DNA of 64,000 nucleotides from contig CAVWOT010000034.1 of NCBI GenBank assembly GCA_963756605.1, positions 124,001 to 188,000 of the forward strand, written 5' to 3'. Position 1 is the stretch's first letter; every line of letters starts with the position of its first letter. Of this stretch, positions 18,083 to 26,000 are shown one piece after another. The DNA comes from Bog-159 sp963756605 (GTDB lineage Bacteria > Acidobacteriota > Terriglobia > Bryobacterales > Bryobacteraceae). The notes under the pieces were generated by a model, which was not told the DNA's origin, did not search any database, and saw only the letters and a program-made list of their open reading frames with translations. Position numbers and translations under genes: made by a program.

Positions 18083-18370
18083 GCGACCTCGACCGTGGGT
18101 CTTGCTGATTGCTCCAGAGGGCGCCTGGAATGCGGCTGTGGCCAACACCCATTTGCAGCGATCAGCGCAGGCCTACGCCGCGGACGACGACCCTATCTGC
18201 CAGCAACTGCGGCCGCGTGCTGAGGTGGCCGCAATCCGTAAGATCATGGGTCAGGTGGCCGAGGGTACGTCCGCCCGGACATGCCCTAAGGCGCGCGCGG
18301 CACAACCACCACCCACTAGCCACCAGCCACCACTCCGCCCCCACCGCCCACGCTACAATCGAGAAGAAAC
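18083..18370 (+). promoter_or_regulatory. gap with C-rich tract and promoter of the MlaD gene
   Basis: No gene. From about 18300 the sequence is a CCACC-rich tract ending in TACAAT at 18354-18359, 11 nt before the start codon. The box position matches the short-leader pattern seen at other backbone genes in this window. Confidence 0.5.
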
Positions 18371-19411
18371 ATGCCCGACCCGCACAGACTCCGGCTGGCC
18401 AAGGTCCGTATAGCGGTAGTCTTCATATCCGCCCTCGCCGTGCTTTGCGTACTGGTCTATCTGCTCAGCGGCGGAACATGGCTGCAGCCCAAAGCCTATC
18501 TCACCACGCACATCCCCGATTCTACCGGTCTCGATCCCGATGCCGATGTCCTGCTGAATGGCGTGAAAATCGGGAAGGTCGTGTCCGTCCAACTCTCCCG
18601 CTCAAGAGATCCCAATCGGGTGGTCGAGGTACGCCTCGAGATCAACAAATCGTTCCTGCCTTACGTGCCGGCTGACTCGGTTACTACCGTGGACAGCGCC
18701 AACGTGTTGGGGGACAAGTATATCAACATCAACATGGGGAAAGCCCCGCAACCTGTCCGGGAAAATGATGACCTGCGCTACGCGGTGCCGACCAATTTAA
18801 TGCAGAACATCGACCTGCGGCAGTTCGACGCGCAGTTGCGGACCATCGACCAGATTATCCAGGACATTCAGGCCGGCAAAGGGCAGCTAGGCCAATTTGT
18901 CGTGAGCGCCGATCTGTACCAGCAGTTTCTGGACGGCGTCATCAAGATAGAAAAGGAGATGCACGCCGCCACCGGATCGCAGTCTCAATTGGGGCAGATG
19001 TTGTACAACGCCGACATGTACGACAACCTGCGTGCATCCATAAAGCAGCTCGACACGCGGCTGGCGCAATTCCAGGCGAACCCGCTCCTGCGCGACCCGG
19101 CGCAGTATGACAGCATTCGCCACCAGCTTGCGCAGGTGCGCCATACGCTGGAGGATCTCAATGCGGGCAAGGGCGCGGGAGGCGAGTGGATCGCCAGCGA
19201 TGCGGCCTATGTCGAGTGGAATCGCCGCGTGGCTGCCTGGATCGAAAACGTGGATGCGCTGAATTCCGGCGAAGGCGCCATGGGGCACATGCTATCCAAC
19301 GCGCAGATGTACGAATCGCTCAACGGTTCGCTGCGCGAGTTCGCTACCACTTTGCAGGAGTTCCGCCAAGATCCGCAGAAGTTCCTGCGCGTGCGCTTCA
19401 AGCTGTTTTGA
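18371..19411 (+). CDS. MlaD/MCE-family lipid-transport protein
   Basis: 346 residues. One N-terminal membrane helix (about 13-33: VRIAVVFISALAVLCVLVYL) anchors the protein to the inner membrane. The MCE domain follows (about 40-120), with the pattern GLDPDADVLLNGVKIGKVVS and the later SANVLGDKYI strand. The C-terminal 220 residues are helical/coiled with three similar AGKGQLG/GEGAMG-type blocks. MCE proteins bind phospholipid for transport between inner and outer membranes. The usual MlaE permease and MlaF ATPase are not adjacent. It overlaps the convergent AlaX-like gene by 14 nt. Confidence 0.88.
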   Translation: MPDPHRLRLAKVRIAVVFISALAVLCVLVYLLSGGTWLQPKAYLTTHIPDSTGLDPDADVLLNGVKIGKVVSVQLSRSRDPNRVVEVRLEINKSFLPYVPADSVTTVDSANVLGDKYININMGKAPQPVRENDDLRYAVPTNLMQNIDLRQFDAQLRTIDQIIQDIQAGKGQLGQFVVSADLYQQFLDGVIKIEKEMHAATGSQSQLGQMLYNADMYDNLRASIKQLDTRLAQFQANPLLRDPAQYDSIRHQLAQVRHTLEDLNAGKGAGGEWIASDAAYVEWNRRVAAWIENVDALNSGEGAMGHMLSNAQMYESLNGSLREFATTLQEFRQDPQKFLRVRFKLF

Positions 19412-20564
19412 GTTTGGCGAACACCTGGCCGAGCAACGCGCGGCTGGGCAGGCTGCCTTGCGCCATCCGCGGGTTGCCGCCGCCGCGTCCGCCGGCCTCG
19501 ACCAGTGCGGCTTTCAGCACTTTCCCGGCATCCAGGCCACTATCGGCGGAGGCGGCCAGAAGAACCGCCGGGGGGTCGTCGAGCGCGGCAGCGAACACGG
19601 CTCTTGCCTGCGCCGTAAAGCTCTGGGCGATGGCGCGCAAATCCTCCAGGTTGCCGGATGGCATGCGCCGCCACACGCGCCGCACCCCGTCTGCGTCCGG
19701 CGCTGTAGACGAGTACAGTTCCCGGCCCTGAACCTGCGCCAGCTCTGTTTCCAGTTTGCGGCGCAGCTTTTCGGCCTGGCGCGCCGCTTCGAATTGCCCG
19801 GCTACCACATCCGGCGCTTCATCGAGCGAGACGGAGACCATCTGCGCCACTCGCGAGAGGGCATCGAAATCGGCGCGCGCACGGCGCACGGCCCGTCCGC
19901 CGCACAGGAATTCCACCCGCACAGTGTTGCGCACGCGCTCGGTCTTGCGCAGCAGGATCGGCCCGATCTCGCCGGTGCGCGCTACATGCGTGCCGCCGCA
20001 AGCGCTGCGGTCCAGCCCTTCGATGCTGACAATGCGTAGTATGCCTTCGCGCTCGGACGGCTTGCGCAGACCGCGTGTTTGCGCGGCATCTTCAAACGAA
20101 ACCGCCAGCAACCGGTTCTCGCAGACCACCTCGTTGGCGCGCCGTTCCGCTTCCAGTATGCGCGCCGGCTCGAGCGCGGCGGTATCCAGGTCGATGGTGG
20201 AGCTTTCCTGGCCCAAGTGGAAACTGACGGTGGCGACGCCGAAATGCTCGACGAACACCGCGGAAAGCAGGTGCTGTCCGCTGTGCTGCTGCATGTGATC
20301 GAAGCGGCGGTCCCAATCGACGCGGCAATCGACCTCATCATTTTCGACCGGCGCCGCGACCAGGTGCGCGATGGCTTCCCCTTCATCTTCGACCGCCACC
20401 AGCGGCACGCCGCCGATCGAACCTGTGTCATGCGGCTGCCCACCGGAAGTGGGATAAAACGCGCTGCGCTCCAGATAAATGCGGCGTCCATCATCGGCGC
20501 GGCCGGTCACCCGTGCGCGGAATTCCCGCACATAGGAATCGGTGTAATAGAGTCTCTCGGTCAC
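19398..20564 (-). CDS. alanyl-tRNA editing protein, AlaX-type with DHHA1 domain
   Basis: 388 residues from GTG 20564. N-terminal strand FYPTSGGQPHDTG (residues 36-48), zinc ligands HMQQHSGQHLLSA (H94, H98) and CGGTHVARTGEIG (C189, H193) match the second additional domain of AlaRS and free AlaX enzymes, which clear Ser/Gly-tRNA(Ala). The C-terminal half has a coiled region and a GRGGGNPRMAQG end typical of DHHA1, so it belongs to the long AlaX class. Cytoplasmic. It is divergent from the amidohydrolase and convergent with MlaD. Confidence 0.9.
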   Translation of the reverse strand: MTERLYYTDSYVREFRARVTGRADDGRRIYLERSAFYPTSGGQPHDTGSIGGVPLVAVEDEGEAIAHLVAAPVENDEVDCRVDWDRRFDHMQQHSGQHLLSAVFVEHFGVATVSFHLGQESSTIDLDTAALEPARILEAERRANEVVCENRLLAVSFEDAAQTRGLRKPSEREGILRIVSIEGLDRSACGGTHVARTGEIGPILLRKTERVRNTVRVEFLCGGRAVRRARADFDALSRVAQMVSVSLDEAPDVVAGQFEAARQAEKLRRKLETELAQVQGRELYSSTAPDADGVRRVWRRMPSGNLEDLRAIAQSFTAQARAVFAAALDDPPAVLLAASADSGLDAGKVLKAALVEAGGRGGGNPRMAQGSLPSRALLGQVFAKLKTA

Positions 20565-20621
20565 TCCCACCAGCTTAACGCGCGTAGCGGGTTGGCTTCG
20601 GGCGGCGACGGCTCGCAATGT

Positions 20622-20633
20622 TATACTCCCGAA
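20622..20633 (+). promoter_or_regulatory. -10-like TATACT six nt before the start codon
   Basis: TATACT at 20622-20627 ends 6 nt before ATG 20634. Transcription would begin at or next to the start codon, giving a leaderless message. The clearest example of a pattern repeated at 22461, 35327, 40279, 43154 and 51580. Confidence 0.5.
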
Positions 20634-21893
20634 ATGCCGCACTACCGTTTACTGGTTCTCACGACGGCGCTGGCCGCCACGGCCTTCGCCCAAAGAACTC
20701 TGATTCGTGCCGGCCACGTGCTGAACGTCCACACCGGCGAGGAGCCGGCCGATCAGACCATCGTCATCACCGGAGACCGCATCACCGCGATATCTGCCAC
20801 CGCAGCGACACCCGCGCAACCTGGGGACCGCGAAATCGACCTGCACGCCCTGACCGTCCTGCCCGGCCTGATCGACGTGCATACGCACCTGACCTTCGGC
20901 AATGAGTTCGATCCGTATGCGCGCCTCTCGACTGACGCCGTGCGGGAAGCGCTTAACGGCGTGCGCTTCGCCAAGATCACGCTGGAGGCGGGCTTTACCA
21001 CGGTGCGCAACGTAGGCGCATCCGGCTACGCGGATGTGGCCCTGCGCGATTACATCAACGCCGGATACATCCCGGGTCCGCACATGCAGGTGAGCGGGCC
21101 GCCGCTCTCCATCACCGGCGGCCATTGCGACAACAACTTCCTGCCGGCCGAATACCACGCGACCACCGAGGGCGTGGCAGACGGCATCGCGGCCGTTCAG
21201 CAGCATGTGCGGCAGAACATCAAGTACGGCGTGGATCTGATCAAGGTCTGCGCCACCGGCGGCGTCCTGTCGAAGGGGGATGATCCGCAAGCCAGCCAAT
21301 ACAGCCTCGAAGAATTGAAGGCCCTGGTGGCCGACGCGCACCGGTTGGGACGCAAAGTTGCCGCGCACGCGCATGGCGCGGAAGGCATATTGTTCGCCAC
21401 CCAAGCGGGCGTCGACTCGATCGAGCACGGCACGTATGTCGACGCCGACGATATCGCCGCTATGAAGCAGCACGGCACCTGGCTGGTGCCGACGCTATAC
21501 CTGATCGATTGGATGCGCGAAAACGGTCACTTGCCCGCCATGTTCCAACAGAAGATGCTGGATGTGAGTGCGGTGGTGCTGCAGAATCAGAAGAAAGCCG
21601 TGGCGGCCGGCGTGAGGGTCGCCCTGGGTACTGACGCCGCGGTCTATCCGCACGGGTTGAACGCGCACGAAGTCGAAGTCTACGTGACCAAGCTGGGCAT
21701 GACGCCGCTGGCCGCGTTGCAGACCGGGACGATCAATGCCGCCGAGCTGATGGGCTGGACCGATCGCACCGGTGCGCTGGATGCGGGCAAGTGGGCGGAT
21801 GTAATCGCCGTGGAAGGCGATCCGCTGCGGGATGTGCGCACACTGCAGCACGTGCGATTCGTCATGAAGGCCGGAGTGGTGTACAAGCAATAG
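20634..21893 (+). CDS. secreted metal-dependent amidohydrolase (prolidase/imidazolonepropionase-like)
   Basis: 419 residues; ATG 20634 opens a signal peptide (RLLVLTTALAATAFA). The amidohydrolase-superfamily set is complete: DVHTHL after PGLI (metal A), VKV-Lys region DLIKVCATGG (carboxylated Lys candidate), AHAHG and SIEHGT (metal ligands), GTDAAVYPHG (catalytic Asp), and the closing DRTGALDAGKWADVIAVEGD. This subgroup is usually annotated as Xaa-Pro dipeptidase or imidazolonepropionase-like. Location periplasmic. The longer in-frame ORF from 20079 is an antisense shadow of the AlaX gene and was not used. Confidence 0.9.
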   Translation: MPHYRLLVLTTALAATAFAQRTLIRAGHVLNVHTGEEPADQTIVITGDRITAISATAATPAQPGDREIDLHALTVLPGLIDVHTHLTFGNEFDPYARLSTDAVREALNGVRFAKITLEAGFTTVRNVGASGYADVALRDYINAGYIPGPHMQVSGPPLSITGGHCDNNFLPAEYHATTEGVADGIAAVQQHVRQNIKYGVDLIKVCATGGVLSKGDDPQASQYSLEELKALVADAHRLGRKVAAHAHGAEGILFATQAGVDSIEHGTYVDADDIAAMKQHGTWLVPTLYLIDWMRENGHLPAMFQQKMLDVSAVVLQNQKKAVAAGVRVALGTDAAVYPHGLNAHEVEVYVTKLGMTPLAALQTGTINAAELMGWTDRTGALDAGKWADVIAVEGDPLRDVRTLQHVRFVMKAGVVYKQ

Positions 21894-21952
21894 CTTAGTG
21901 GGGCAGGCGGTGATTGCCACCCAGGCATGCGGCGTTTTATGATGTGCGGAAT

Positions 21953-22426
21953 ATGGCCAAAGCTTCTCAACCGGTTCCACCGGGTTTCACCACCCTTACG
22001 ATCCACCTCACCGTGCCGGGCTGCGCGGATTACATCGACTTCCTGAAACGCGCCTTCAACGCCGTCGAGATCAGCCGCTCGCCCGGCCCCGGCGGCAAGC
22101 TGATGCATGCCAGCGTCAAGATCGGCGACACCATCATGATGCTCAATGACCCGTTCCCGGAAATGGGCTCACCGCCCATCGCCGAGGGCAATTGGCCGCT
22201 ACGGCTCAGCCTGTATGTCCCGGATGCCGACGCCATCTGGGCACAGGCGTTGGCGAACGGCTGCCAGGTTGTGTTTCCGTTGCAGGATCAATTCTGGGGC
22301 GACCGCTACGGCCAGTTGCGCGACCCCAAGGGATTCGCGTGGGCTATCGCCACGCACAAGGAAGATCTCACGCCTGAGGAAACCCAGCAGCGGGCGGCAG
22401 CGGCGTTCGGCGGCGGTAACGCCTGA
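21953..22426 (+). CDS. VOC-superfamily protein (PhnB/glyoxalase-like)
   Basis: 157 residues from ATG 21953. The start PPGFTTLTIHLTVPGCADYI, ASVKIGDTIMMLND in the middle and FWGDRYGQLRDPKGFAWAIA near residue 118 are typical of PhnB-like members of the vicinal oxygen chelate superfamily. The function of this subgroup is not fixed; candidates are small-molecule binding or resistance. It precedes the DUF488 cassette by 46 nt. Confidence 0.85.
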   Translation: MAKASQPVPPGFTTLTIHLTVPGCADYIDFLKRAFNAVEISRSPGPGGKLMHASVKIGDTIMMLNDPFPEMGSPPIAEGNWPLRLSLYVPDADAIWAQALANGCQVVFPLQDQFWGDRYGQLRDPKGFAWAIATHKEDLTPEETQQRAAAAFGGGNA

Positions 22427-22472
22427 GGAAGCGGAGTCGCGCGACCAGGCACTGATATCGTATGATGAGGGC

Positions 22473-23060
22473 GTGCCGGAAAGCCCGCACATTCTCACCA
22501 TCGGCCATTCGAACCATCCCATGGAGCATTTCGTCGAATTGCTCCGGCAGCATGCGGTCGAAGTCGTGGCGGACGTGCGTTCGAACCCGTATTCCAAGTA
22601 CGCCACGCATTTCGATCGCGAACCCCTGGCGGAGACCTTGCGTCAAGCGGGATTTCAGTATGTCTATCTCGGCAGCGAACTGGGCGGCCGGCCCCGCGGC
22701 GATGCTTATTACGATGCCGCCGGGCATGTCTTGTACGACAAGGTAGTCGAGTCGCAAAGTTTTCAGGGGGGCGTGGCCCGTCTGGAAGACGGGTTGCGGC
22801 GCTACGTGGTGGCGGCGCTGTGCGCGGAGGAGGACCCCGCCGGCTGCCACCGCCGCCTGCTGGTGGGGCGCGTGTTGGGCGAGCACGGAGTGGCCGTGGA
22901 TCACATTCGCGGCGACGGCCGGCTGCAGCCCGAAGCCGAACTGGCCGCCGCCGATCCTAACCACAACCAACTGAGTCTGTTCGATGATGATGAGGCGCCA
23001 TGGAAGTCTATTCCATCGGTTTCACCCAAAAAACGGCAGAGCAGTTCTTCACTCTTCTAA
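22473..23060 (+). CDS. DUF488 protein, first of two
   Basis: 195 residues from GTG 22473, which lies 6 nt after TATGAT (22461-22466). The DUF488 core is clear: LTIGHSNHPMEHFVELLRQH, VVADVRSNPYSKYATHFDRE, YLGSELGGRPRG and the Cys/His block CAEEDPAGCHRR. The C-terminal 50 residues are a longer, charged tail. Biochemistry of DUF488 is unsettled; conserved Cys, His and Arg suggest an enzyme acting on nucleic acid or nucleotides. Its last 61 nt overlap the second DUF488 gene in another frame, so the two are translationally linked. Confidence 0.85.
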   Translation: MPESPHILTIGHSNHPMEHFVELLRQHAVEVVADVRSNPYSKYATHFDREPLAETLRQAGFQYVYLGSELGGRPRGDAYYDAAGHVLYDKVVESQSFQGGVARLEDGLRRYVVAALCAEEDPAGCHRRLLVGRVLGEHGVAVDHIRGDGRLQPEAELAAADPNHNQLSLFDDDEAPWKSIPSVSPKKRQSSSSLF

Positions 23061-23437
23061 GACGCGCGGGCATCCGCCGGCTGCTCGACGTGCGGCTCAA
23101 TAATGTTTCGCAATTGGCCGGTTTCACCAAGCGCGACGATCTGCGGTTCTTTCTTCAGGAGATCTGCGGCGCGGACTACCACCACGAGCCTCTGCTGGCG
23201 CCTACCCAGGAGATTCTGGATCGGTACAAAAAGAACAAAGGGCCATGGCAGGATTATGAAAAAGAGTTTCTCGCCCTCATGGCGGACCGGAAGGTTGAAA
23301 CCAATCTTGACCGCGGATTGTTCTCGATCCCCACGGCATTGCTTTGCAGCGAACCCACGGCTGAGCACTGCCATCGCCGCCTGGTGCTGGAATACCTGCG
23401 CGACCATTGGGGCGATCTGGGAATCATACACTTGTAG
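23000..23437 (+). CDS. DUF488 protein, second, short form
   Basis: 145 residues from ATG 23000. It follows the family pattern YSIGFTQKTAEQFFTLLRRA, LLDVRLNN (in place of VADVRSNP) and CSEPTAEHCHRR. It lacks the long tail of its neighbour. Start overlaps the upstream gene by 61 nt, and the dual-OB gene begins 9 nt after its stop. Two diverged DUF488 copies in series suggest a heterodimer. Confidence 0.85.
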   Translation: MEVYSIGFTQKTAEQFFTLLRRAGIRRLLDVRLNNVSQLAGFTKRDDLRFFLQEICGADYHHEPLLAPTQEILDRYKKNKGPWQDYEKEFLALMADRKVETNLDRGLFSIPTALLCSEPTAEHCHRRLVLEYLRDHWGDLGIIHL

Positions 23438-23446
23438 GATGCGGCG

Positions 23447-24196
23447 GTGCCTCTGGTCGACCTGATCTGCCTGGCGAATTCTTACAAGCTGAATTACCGG
23501 TGCGTCGCCGGCCTGCGGGTTGACGGAGGCGGCTGGGTCCGGCCGGTCTCGGAACAGGAACACGGCGAACTCGCGTACCGCCAATACCACCTGCCCGATC
23601 ACACGGAGCCGCGACTGCTGGATGTGATTCGCGTGGGCTTGTTCCATCAGCAGCCCTTATCGCATCAGCCGGAGAATTGGGGCATGGACAGTTCGCCGTG
23701 GATGCTGATCGAACGTCCGGCGGCGGCGGATCGTGCCGACGTCGTGGCCGCCGCCGTTCATCGGCGATCGCTGCTATTCGGGAACGCGCGGAGGTCGGTG
23801 CCCTACGCGGAGTTGCGCAGGCATCCGGCGCGGGAGTCGCTGGCGCTCGTCATGCCAGACGCAGTTCGATGGCGCTGCGAATTCAATACGTTTATGCTGC
23901 GGAATATGCCGCGGGTCGTATTCCGGCTCGGGGAGGTCTCTTATGACCTGCCGCTGACTGACCCAGCCCACGCCGGACCGCTGCAGCGCCGCGACGAGGG
24001 TGAATACGGCTCCTCCGATCTCGGCATCCCGGAAGACGGCCGCGTCCTGTTCACCATCAGCCTGGGCGAGCCACTCGATGGGATCTGCTATAAACTGGTC
24101 GCGGCCGTGGTCGTTATTCCGCGTGAGTGGATGGCCGCTTTCCACAGTCACAAGCCTGCCATAAATCTGCAAGCTTCTGCCAGCCAAGCAACTTAG
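23447..24196 (+). CDS. dual-OB-domain protein of the DUF488 cassette
   Basis: 249 residues from GTG 23447. The start PLVDLICLANSYKLNYRCVA followed by GWVRPVSEQEHGEL, then a second beta-rich half ending with VLFTISLGEPLDGICYKLVA, matches the dual-OB (DuOB) proteins that often accompany DUF488. OB folds commonly bind single-stranded nucleic acid. With two DUF488 genes immediately upstream (9 nt), a nucleic-acid-directed module is the likely role; this is inference from context. Confidence 0.7.
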   Translation: MPLVDLICLANSYKLNYRCVAGLRVDGGGWVRPVSEQEHGELAYRQYHLPDHTEPRLLDVIRVGLFHQQPLSHQPENWGMDSSPWMLIERPAAADRADVVAAAVHRRSLLFGNARRSVPYAELRRHPARESLALVMPDAVRWRCEFNTFMLRNMPRVVFRLGEVSYDLPLTDPAHAGPLQRRDEGEYGSSDLGIPEDGRVLFTISLGEPLDGICYKLVAAVVVIPREWMAAFHSHKPAINLQASASQAT

Positions 24197-24272
24197 CTCC
24201 CTTGCCGTCACTGGACACGGCTGTCGCGGCGCGCTTGCGGAGTAACATCGAGACAGGAGTAAGTCACCGACC

Positions 24273-24779
24273 ATGGCAGCATTTCAACCGGCGGTAACTA
24301 TCACACTGGACAAAGAAGGCGGTTTCCGGCATAACAATGCAACGGGGGAAGTTTTCAATCACGGCATAACTTTGAGTTTTGTGCGCAACTCAGGCTATCA
24401 CCCGGATGCAGATGAGGCTTTCATCCGGAATCTTAGCGTTGCCGAAGCCACAGAAATCTATCGGTGTTACTTTTGGAACCGTTATTCGATTGGCTCCATC
24501 AACAACCAGGAACTTGCCAATAAAGCATTCGACACCACCGTGAACATGGGGCCAGCCGCCTTGACGTTGCTGCAATCGGCGATGAACGCATTGGGCGGCC
24601 AATGTGTAATGGATGGCATGTTGGGCCCGATTTCCATTGCGCAGATCAATGCGCTCGATGCGCGGCCGCTGCTGGCCGAGTTCAAGCGACTAGCGGCTGA
24701 AAAGTATCGGCAGATCGCCTCAGACAAACCGGATTTGGCCGGGCAACTGGCAGGTTGGCTGGCGCGACTCAACTCATGA
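24273..24779 (+). CDS. GH108-type lysozyme (N-acetylmuramidase-like)
   Basis: 168 residues from ATG 24273. The catalytic Glu lies in LDKEGGF (E15), as in GH108 enzymes (usual KHEGGY); EATEIYRCYFW, AFDTTVNMGP and DGMLGPISIAQINALD complete the catalytic and peptidoglycan-binding parts. No signal peptide. The family is known from phage endolysins and chromosomal secretion-associated genes; no phage genes lie nearby, so it is probably a domesticated cell-wall hydrolase. It stands alone, with a hairpin element directly after the stop. Confidence 0.8.
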   Translation: MAAFQPAVTITLDKEGGFRHNNATGEVFNHGITLSFVRNSGYHPDADEAFIRNLSVAEATEIYRCYFWNRYSIGSINNQELANKAFDTTVNMGPAALTLLQSAMNALGGQCVMDGMLGPISIAQINALDARPLLAEFKRLAAEKYRQIASDKPDLAGQLAGWLARLNS

Positions 24780-24780
24780 G

Positions 24781-24834
24781 TGTGGGGCAGGACTCCAGTC
24801 CTGCGGCGGGTCTTCAGACCCGCGACTTGCCACA
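24781..24834. repeat. TGGGGCAG hairpin element, three-way-junction form
   Basis: An outer stem TGTGG (24781-24785)/CCACA (24830-24834) encloses two perfect hairpins: CAGGACT-CC-AGTCCTG at 24788-24803 and GCGGGTCT-TC-AGACCCGC at 24806-24823. It lies between two convergent genes and may serve as a bidirectional terminator or REP-like element. Confidence 0.65.
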
Positions 24835-24836
24835 GC

Positions 24837-25997
24837 CTACAGCACTTCCAGTATCAAACATTTCAAATAGTGGGTCTCGGGAACGGTCAGCAAAATAGGG
24901 TGATCCGCAGCCTGCGTGCGGCGCTCCAGCACACGCAACTCGCGGCCGGCATCCAGGGCCGCCTGCGCCACAATCTCCAAAAACGTCGCTTCACTCACCC
25001 GCTGCGAGCAGGAGCATGTCACCAATATGCCTCCTGGCCCCAATAAGCGCAGGGCCCGCAGATTGATTTCCTTGTAGCCGAGGAGCGCGCTGTCCACCGT
25101 ACTGCGCGATTTCGCGAAGGCCGGCGGATCCAGAATCACCGTCTGAAACTGGCGCCGTGCGGAGGCGTAGGCCGCCAGCACCACGAAGATATCCGCTTCC
25201 CGGAATTCGATATTAGAAATACCATTGAGCGCGGCGTTGCGCGCGGCGGTCGCCAGCGCCGCACCGGAGCTATCCAGCGCTTCCACCGATTCGCAGAGCG
25301 GCGCGGCATGCAGGGCAAACCCGCCGGTGCAGGTGAAGCAATCAAGTGCTCTCCCGCGCGCGTAGCGCGCCGCCGCAAGGTAGTTCTCCCGCTGATCGAG
25401 AAATGCGCCGGTCTTCTGGCCGTGCAGCAGGTCGGCAAGCAGCCGCAGTCCATTCAAACGGAACTCCACCGTCTCGGGCACTTCGCCATACACCACACCG
25501 GCTTCGAGCGGAAGCAGTTCCTTCTTGCGCACGGCGGCGTCGTTGCGCGCCACGATGCCGCGCGGCGACAGCAGTTCGACGAGGCAGTCCAGGATCCACT
25601 CGCGCGCGGCGTCCATACCCTGGTCGAGGGTTTGCAAGGTCAGGTAGTCGGCGTAGCGATCCACCACCAGGCCCGGCAGGAGATCCCCTTCGCCGTGCAC
25701 CATGCGATAGGCATCCGTGCCGCTCACCACCCGGCGGCGATGTGCCTCGGCCGCGGCCAGGCGCTTCAAGAAAAATTCCCGGGTGATCTCTTCGACGCGG
25801 CGCGAGAGCAGCCGCAAGGCAATCTGTGAAGACGAGCTAAAGTGCGCGGTGCCCAGCGGCCTGCTCTTCAGGTCTACCACCGTGACGACGGCCCCGCCCT
25901 CCGCGTCGCCCTTATCGAGCACGTCACTCTCGAAGATCCAAGGATGGCCCGAAGCAATCCGGCGGGCGGCCTTGCGGTTTACCCGCACTTCAGACAT
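24837..25997 (-). CDS. class I rRNA cytosine methyltransferase, RlmI-like
   Basis: 386 residues from ATG 25997. An N-terminal PUA domain (VNRKAARRIASGHPWIFESD, about 5-75) is followed by a SAM-dependent Rossmann domain: LLHGQKTGAFLDQRENY, DCFTCTGGFALHAA (SAM loop), DPPAFAKS (motif IV) and the catalytic Cys region VTCSCSQRV. This matches RlmI/RlmK-type 23S rRNA m5C methyltransferases. It starts 3 nt after the stop of the outer-membrane factor gene, so it may be the last gene of the efflux operon. Confidence 0.88.
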   Translation of the reverse strand: MSEVRVNRKAARRIASGHPWIFESDVLDKGDAEGGAVVTVVDLKSRPLGTAHFSSSSQIALRLLSRRVEEITREFFLKRLAAAEAHRRRVVSGTDAYRMVHGEGDLLPGLVVDRYADYLTLQTLDQGMDAAREWILDCLVELLSPRGIVARNDAAVRKKELLPLEAGVVYGEVPETVEFRLNGLRLLADLLHGQKTGAFLDQRENYLAAARYARGRALDCFTCTGGFALHAAPLCESVEALDSSGAALATAARNAALNGISNIEFREADIFVVLAAYASARRQFQTVILDPPAFAKSRSTVDSALLGYKEINLRALRLLGPGGILVTCSCSQRVSEATFLEIVAQAALDAGRELRVLERRTQAADHPILLTVPETHYLKCLILEVL

Positions 25998-26000
25998 GGA

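Noticed and set aside
20079..20633. Extension of the amidohydrolase ORF upstream by 185 codons
   Set aside because: It lies antisense to the AlaX-like gene, and the ATG at 20634 opens directly into a signal peptide after a -10-like box.
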